From the NCBI GenBank assembly GCA_946894095.1, contig OX335656.1, forward strand, positions 1,193,001 through 1,257,000: 64,000 nucleotides of DNA, in the 5' to 3' direction. Under the pieces are notes generated by a model. That model saw only the letters and a program-made list of their open reading frames with translations. It was not told the DNA's origin and did not search any database. Below, in pieces: positions 59,054 through 64,000 of the stretch. Source of the DNA: Incurvaria masculella. Its lineage: Eukaryota; Arthropoda; Insecta; Lepidoptera; Incurvariidae. A program made the position numbers and the translations under genes. The number at the start of each line of letters is the position of its first letter. Within the stretch, counting starts at the first letter, position 1.

Positions 59054-59137
59054 TTGACACTCGTATGTGCCATTGTCCCGTTTCTGCACGTACTTGATCT
59101 GCAAGGTCCAGTCATCAGACCCCTCGCTGTGGAGGAC
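59054..59137 (-). CDS. dpr (paralog unresolved): Dpr-family protein, exon encoding end of Ig domain 1
   Basis: Dpr proteins are two-Ig cell-surface recognition molecules of insect neurons that bind DIP partners. This 28-codon exon reads VLHSEGSDDWTLQIKY, then VQKRDNGTYECQ. It shows the Dpr Ig1 signature WTLQI plus the F-strand D-x-G-x-Y-x-C motif that supplies the second disulphide cysteine; NGT is a possible N-glycosylation site. The exon is bounded by CAG before GTC (acceptor, 59138-59140) and CAA followed by GTAAGT (donor). Both ends are phase 0. It joins the exon at 45756-45622 across a 13.3 kb intron. The start of Ig1 and the signal peptide are not visible upstream to 64000, so the gene begins outside the window. 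The family is certain; which dpr paralogue is not resolved. Confidence 0.92.
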
Positions 59138-59300
59138 CTGGGGACAACAGCATCAGTCTATATTCGTTTCAATCTTGTGGTGTGTGGGTTCTTGAACGTC
59201 AAAATAATAGCCGGGCACCTCAGATAGTTTGATCTAATATGTGCTGATTTTTTTGTTCTAAGTTAGTACGTCGCTTATCTAACGAATATATTAATGTTCC

Positions 59301-59573
59301 TTTTATGGGTTTCGTACCCAAAGCGTGCCACCGGAACCCTAGAACCGTCCATCCATCCGTCCGTCCATCTGTCACAGCGCTTTATCTCGTGAATCTTAAT
59401 ACGCAGCTGAAATTTTCGCAGAGTGTGTATTTATTTTGCCGCTGTAACAACAAATGGGGAAAAAGTAAGAAATATAAAAATGAAAGGTAAAAAACATGAT
59501 ATTGTGTGTTAAATCTTGTTAGATGGTACGGAACCCTTCGTGTGTGAGTCCAACTCACACTTGACCGGTTTTT
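59301..59573 (-). repeat. GACG-microsatellite repeat
   Basis: Minus orientation; run reduced to ccatccatccgtccgtcc. It ends 166 bp upstream of the dpr exon acceptor at 59137. Confidence 0.85.
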
Positions 59574-60954
59574 AGAGATTTACTTCTTAAATTAGTGTTT
59601 TCTGGATTCACGGTTGATTCTAAACACGCATCATATTATAACACAATTTCATTAAGGTTATGTTGTGTAAATGTTCCATATTCCATTGCAAGGAATATCG
59701 TCTTTGCAGAGATCAGCTCAAACTGAACACAAAGAGGAAATATCTGCATGGCAGTGCCCACAAAATAAAATCTATTTCCCTCGGAATTTATTCAACATAG
59801 ATTGTACTCCAGCTTGCTCGAGCCATTGTTTAAACTTGTACGTTCATTCGCTTTGTCGCGATAACGTCTGGGGGATTGCTACGATACTCAGCCGACTTGG
59901 ATACGTGTTATTTGTTTGTGCTTGTTTCAAAACATTGAAGAAAATATTATTGCATGGATAATTTAAGGCTGTCGTGAAGTGACAGGAAATTTTAAGAAAT
60001 GTATTCTTTCTCCATTGGCCAAGACATAATTTTTAACGGAGACTGCCATTAAAATAGCCTTTCCCTACCCCTAAACGTTTTCAGATTTTAATGAATAAAA
60101 ATAATGAATGAAAATAAATCGAAAATGAATGTAAAAAAGACAACTTTTTGCCAATGTTTATGAGCCAATATTTTCCAATCTTGAAGGTATATTAAAAAAA
60201 AAACATACATACTTAGATTTCTACATTATAAAATCCAAAATTTCAAAAACATTGTAAAACATTTCGAGCATAGAAATATTTATCGCCCGTAGTATGGGGA
60301 TACCCGTTCACTACAAAACTTTTCATTTTGAGGAAAATTAGAGAAATCATAAAGATTTTACCAAAAATTCATTTCACAGTATATGAGCACGGACACTACG
60401 GAGTTATGGCGGTTTGAAAATTTGTCTCGTCGGGTAGGTACGAGTATGTTCCATCTCTCTCTAACTTGCATTAGTGTTGCTTGAGTTGACGTCTCACTCC
60501 CCCACTGTGTTCGTCTTGTGAGCACACCGAGCTCATTTGTTTGTTTCAAGGGACAAATAAACTCAACAATTACAAATTCAATTCAACTTGATACCTCAAC
60601 GCGTTTACGAGGAAAAGATCTTGATATATAAACGGACAGACAGTCTGACAGACGGACAACGAGGTGATTCTGAAAATTTACTCTTTGCGTTTAAAGAAAA
60701 CGATTTCTTGAACGTGCACTGAAGGTCTTCTCTTTTCATATTTACTTAACTGAAATCGGTGAATCCATCGCAAAATAGGCCTCATATTTTCATAATTTAT
60801 TTCTATATATTTTTATTAAATTTTACACGTTTTTTGCGACATTGTAAAACGGCGCGAAACGAGGCCCGATACTAATTTAAACACGATCATTTCATCAGGA
60901 ATGATGCCGACCCTTTAAGGGTTATTTTCGTTTGATGGCGGGTCATTCGAATTT
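59574..60954. other. dpr intron, no recognisable gene
   Basis: A remnant of a second microsatellite repeat type (acggacagacagtctgacag then acggacaacgaggtgattct) sits at 60633-60675. The upstream Ig1 exon was sought here and not found. Confidence 0.5.
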
Positions 60955-61290
60955 AGTAGGTGCCCAGCGAAAGGCCATCAGGTCTGGGCGGCGCGGTCTA
61001 CGTACGCAGGGCGGACGGCGGCGGTGGGCGGGAGATCCTTTGTGCCGGGCCGACACCACGGAAACAGTCGGCCATTCCGCTTAGCTCCGACGCCGTTTTA
61101 AAACAATTTACACAAAAACGACCTTATCAAATTGACTGCGCTCCGTTGGAATTATATCGCAAAGTTCCTCCGCACCAAGGCCTATTATCGCGCGGCCCCC
61201 GGACTTTTGTGGCGAACGCTTTTCACGGTGGCTGTAAGTTTCAACGACCGGAGCGATTTTTTCGGGATATTTTCATTGTTTTAGCGATGT
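60955..61290. other. CpG-rich stretch, no gene seen
   Basis: GC-rich block (gggcggcgcggtctacgtac, ggacggcggcggtgggcggg) with a 137-codon open frame that lacks any recognisable domain. It lies 1.8 kb upstream of the first visible dpr exon. Confidence 0.35.
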
Positions 61291-61925
61291 TGCTGCGCAA
61301 ACGAATTTTTTTCTCTTCGGAAGCAAGTATTTTGGGGTCATCAATTTTGTCCCGGCAATGTTTTGCAACATAAATGCTATGCTTTGTAATTCACCGCATG
61401 AAGATTTATTAGTACATAGAAAATATGTTAGATTAAATATTTCAGAAGGACCCGTTTTTACAGAGACCCGTGTTAGACTGTGTTTGAAAAATTTGCTATG
61501 TGCAAAAAATAAATGAGATTGTGTAAAACATCTGCATTGAAGATATATGATGAAATTTGTAAAATTATTGGTTAAGACATTTGTCGGAAGCAGGATAACA
61601 CGTCTGCTGCTCTGTCCACTAAGCTATCAACCAATGTATTTCTTGATTTCTAATCCATACAATGTTTCCCCTATATGCTATTAGATGGCACTTGACGAAG
61701 TTATTTTGACTGGAATCATTGAGATATCAATACAATTTCAATGGGGCAGAGCAGTGCTTACCTATTTATCACAACAGGTGGCGTCTAGGCGACCTAACTT
61801 AACCTAGGTTGAATCTATCAGATACCAAACTTTTTTACCCTTTACCGATTAGCTTATTCGGGGCATATTAAAAGCCTTTCTTACTAGCTTGCAATCAATA
61901 CCAGTACAAGATAATCGGCACTGAA

Positions 61926-62297
61926 GGTAGCCCGTAAGCACCTGAAAATTTCGCCTCCCATACAAACGTAGTTTACTAATAATTTGAAAACCACTATTCC
62001 AACATACTTGATATTTGGTATCTAATATTAGGCTACAAATATCTGTGTCTGCATGCCTTTGTTTTTTCGGTAAATGTATTCTGGGTCAAACCACAGAGAA
62101 AACAAAATTTGTATGAAGATTTTCTTTTTGCTTTCATTTCATTCGGTTTGGATTTTTCAAAAAAACAAAAGCATGCAGACACAGATATTTGTTACCTGAT
62201 ATTATATACTAAATATCAATTCAATTGGAATAGCGGTTTCCAAATGATTAGTAAACTACGTTTGTATGGGGAGCATAGCTTACGGGCCGTTCTTAAG
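61926..62297. mobile_element. foldback MITE with ~150-bp arms
   Basis: gcccgtaagc...catacaaacgtagtttacta at the left is mirrored by tagtaaactacgtttgtatg...gcttacgggc at the right. The inner arms aaatatctgtgtctgcatgc / gcatgcagacacagatattt also pair. Confidence 0.85.
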
Positions 62298-62389
62298 TAA
62301 TAGATGCCCTTTAAGTGTCGATTAGGATAAATCAGCATTTGGTGAAAACCAGGCTTAATATTGTAAAGGAATGGACTCCCTGCCAAAGT

Positions 62390-62530
62390 TTTTCAATCAA
62401 AGTACCACCTGGGATCCTTCAAACATGGTGTGAAGAAGCACCTGGCCGGCCGGCATGGTTTTCGCACCCCATGTGAAAGTTCGAAAGCCAATTGGTGTCG
62501 TCGGGCGCTAACTGCATCGCGTAGTACATA
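62390..62530 (+). pseudogene. non-LTR retrotransposon 3' relic
   Basis: Plus-strand reading SFKHGVKKHLAGRHGFR, the same ORF2 end as the three minus-strand copies, in opposite orientation. Very short fragment. A repeat 3'-UTR-like block (ggcattctctaccagtctacc) follows at 62625-62650. Confidence 0.6.
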
Positions 62531-63107
62531 TTTCATCTTCATTTAAACTCGAAAACAAACTTATTTATTTATTTATATATGTTTATTGCACTCAAAATTC
62601 GGGCAAAAGTTACAACTTAATGCCAGGGGCATTCTCTACCAGTCTACCTTTGGGTATCGTGAGCAGTAGTGCGAGTGGCAGTTATAGAGACAAATGAATT
62701 TACTACAACAAATATTATACACAATATTATACAAACTTGACAGGGATGATATTTTTGGCGGTTCTGAGATGAGGTTACTCACACGCTATCTACAACGAGC
62801 AGGCGTGTTCTTCCACTTTGTAAAAATAGATATGTCGTTGCATAACCTCAAATTAATTAGAGACGGTAATGTCGTGTTATTTTAATATATTCTTATTTTT
62901 TTAACTACCTAGTTGTCTACATTTTGATTGATATGGCTAAACGAAGTAAGACGTTTCTGTGAATGATTATGCAACGGTAACTAAAATGGGAGACGTGTTT
63001 AAAACTACAGCGAGTTTACACAGGTAAGACAAAATCACGTTGCTAAACCTAACGTTCTACTGTTTTGGACACATAATCACATGATTTATTTTTGTGTAAC
63101 CGTGAGA

Positions 63108-63514
63108 TTTTTTTTTATGCGACCTGACATGGATGGCTAATACCACACAACTACCGTTATGATATTAGCCCAATACACCTCATTCCCGAAGGAATTTGGT
63201 GCCATGCCAGGACCTTCCCTTTATGAGCACGGCTACATTGAACTGGATGGAAAATACGGACAATTTTTCATTGCCGCTTCCACCATCTTTTCATCAAATG
63301 CGATGGTACCAACCCGGGCGGGCTTAAACCCTACCACCTAGTAGGGGAAGGGGACCTACAGTTTTACATGGATTGCGAACCATGGAGCAGCTCGCATTCG
63401 TAACGAAATGCACTTATCGAACTCGGAAAGAGAAAGACAGTGGTGCATGTCGGTATTTAACCCAGGTCTCTGGTACGCTAGGCCAGTCCCCGTGCCACTA
63501 GGCTACGAGCCGCT
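63108..63514 (-). mobile_element. tRNA-headed SINE, full length
   Basis: T-run at 63108-63116, intact body, B-box-like GGGTTAAATACC and A-box TAGCCTAGTGG on the minus strand, ending at 63514. One of the least diverged copies. Confidence 0.87.
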
Positions 63515-64000
63515 ACAAGAATAAAACAGTTCCTTTTTAAATCGTCATAGGTATTTGTATTTTTACTTTTATTAAATGCCTTTTAAAATGCCTTTTAATA
63601 ATTTTTACCGTGGTTAAAAGTGTTCATTATATCCTATTATAATTAAGTTATTTGAGGTAAGTAAGTAGCGAACTCCACATTTATAGTTATTGTAACGGCA
63701 AAAACAACGTTAGAAATGATCCCCTGCTCTACAACCTGACTTACCGGTTATAAAGATTACAAAACAAAAAAATAAAGGCCCTTTGCTTTCATGAAAAAAC
63801 CCTTTGATTGTTACCACTGTGACCTCAATTATGTGCCCATGGGTTTCAGATTTACCTCGACCAACAGGAACATCTCGTTGGAACATTATGCGGCCATTTA
63901 AGAGCGCTTTTTATCGCAATTATATTCAAATGGCTGGCCCTAAGTCTACCTTACCTCGCGGGGCACGTGAATTTATAGCAAGAGAGAAACGAATGGAGCG

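Noticed and set aside
60960..61373. 137-codon plus-strand frame in a CpG-rich block
   Set aside because: No recognisable domain or splice context; length is explained by GC content lacking stop codons.
63440..63514. tRNA-like A and B boxes at SINE heads
   Set aside because: Parts of SINEs; no full tRNA cloverleaf or anticodon arm, so not tRNA genes.
59138..64000. Possible upstream dpr exon with the Ig1 tryptophan (WIR-type) region
   Set aside because: Looked for on the minus strand; no segment with a matching motif and phase-0 donor was seen, so the 5' exons probably lie outside the window.

Overview
The window is a piece of an insect genome, almost certainly a moth or butterfly. It is AT-rich and packed with short interspersed repeats of lepidopteran type: tRNA-headed SINEs, roughly 300-bp repeats carrying a (GACG)n microsatellite between GGTTCCGTACC-type ends, TTAA-flanked MITEs, and Helitron ends of the TCTATACTAATAT...CTAG type.

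Only one host gene is visible. Four minus-strand exons (59137-59054, 45756-45622, 20464-20251, 12930-12800) join in compatible phases (0, 0, 1) into 187 codons plus a stop. They encode the end of Ig domain 1, all of Ig domain 2 and the C-terminal tail of a Dpr-family (defective proboscis extension response) neuronal cell-surface protein. The 5' exons (signal peptide and start of Ig1) lie beyond 64000. Nearly everything else is in the 13.3, 25.2 and 7.3 kb introns of this gene or downstream of its stop.

The largest intron carries, on the opposite strand, a long autonomous Helitron-type rolling-circle transposon (about 24.2-31.4 kb). It has three tandem ~155-bp repeats in front, an OTU-protease ORF with AT-hook-like motifs and a 15-residue repeat, a zinc-finger/Rep ORF and a Rep-tail/Pif1-helicase ORF. 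The ORFs are separated only by frame changes at A-runs. The element ends in a 539-bp tail-to-tail palindrome whose 242-bp arms differ at two positions.

Other content: a 5'-truncated non-LTR reverse transcriptase (13.6-14.6 kb), several 3'-terminal non-LTR relics, a mariner transposase relic (3.0-3.5 kb), a decayed secreted-protein-like pseudogene (38.6-39.3 kb), two non-autonomous Helitrons, about 18 SINE copies (some with a 5S rRNA-derived head on the same body), eight GACG repeats and several foldback MITEs.

The most unusual structures are: (i) a tandem array of about five degenerate ~145-bp copies of the start of the third visible dpr exon with its splice acceptor, directly upstream of the real exon; (ii) the Helitron tail palindrome; (iii) SINEs with exchanged 5S-like and tRNA-like heads; (iv) a dpr exon squeezed between a SINE 29 bp away and a MITE 41 bp away.
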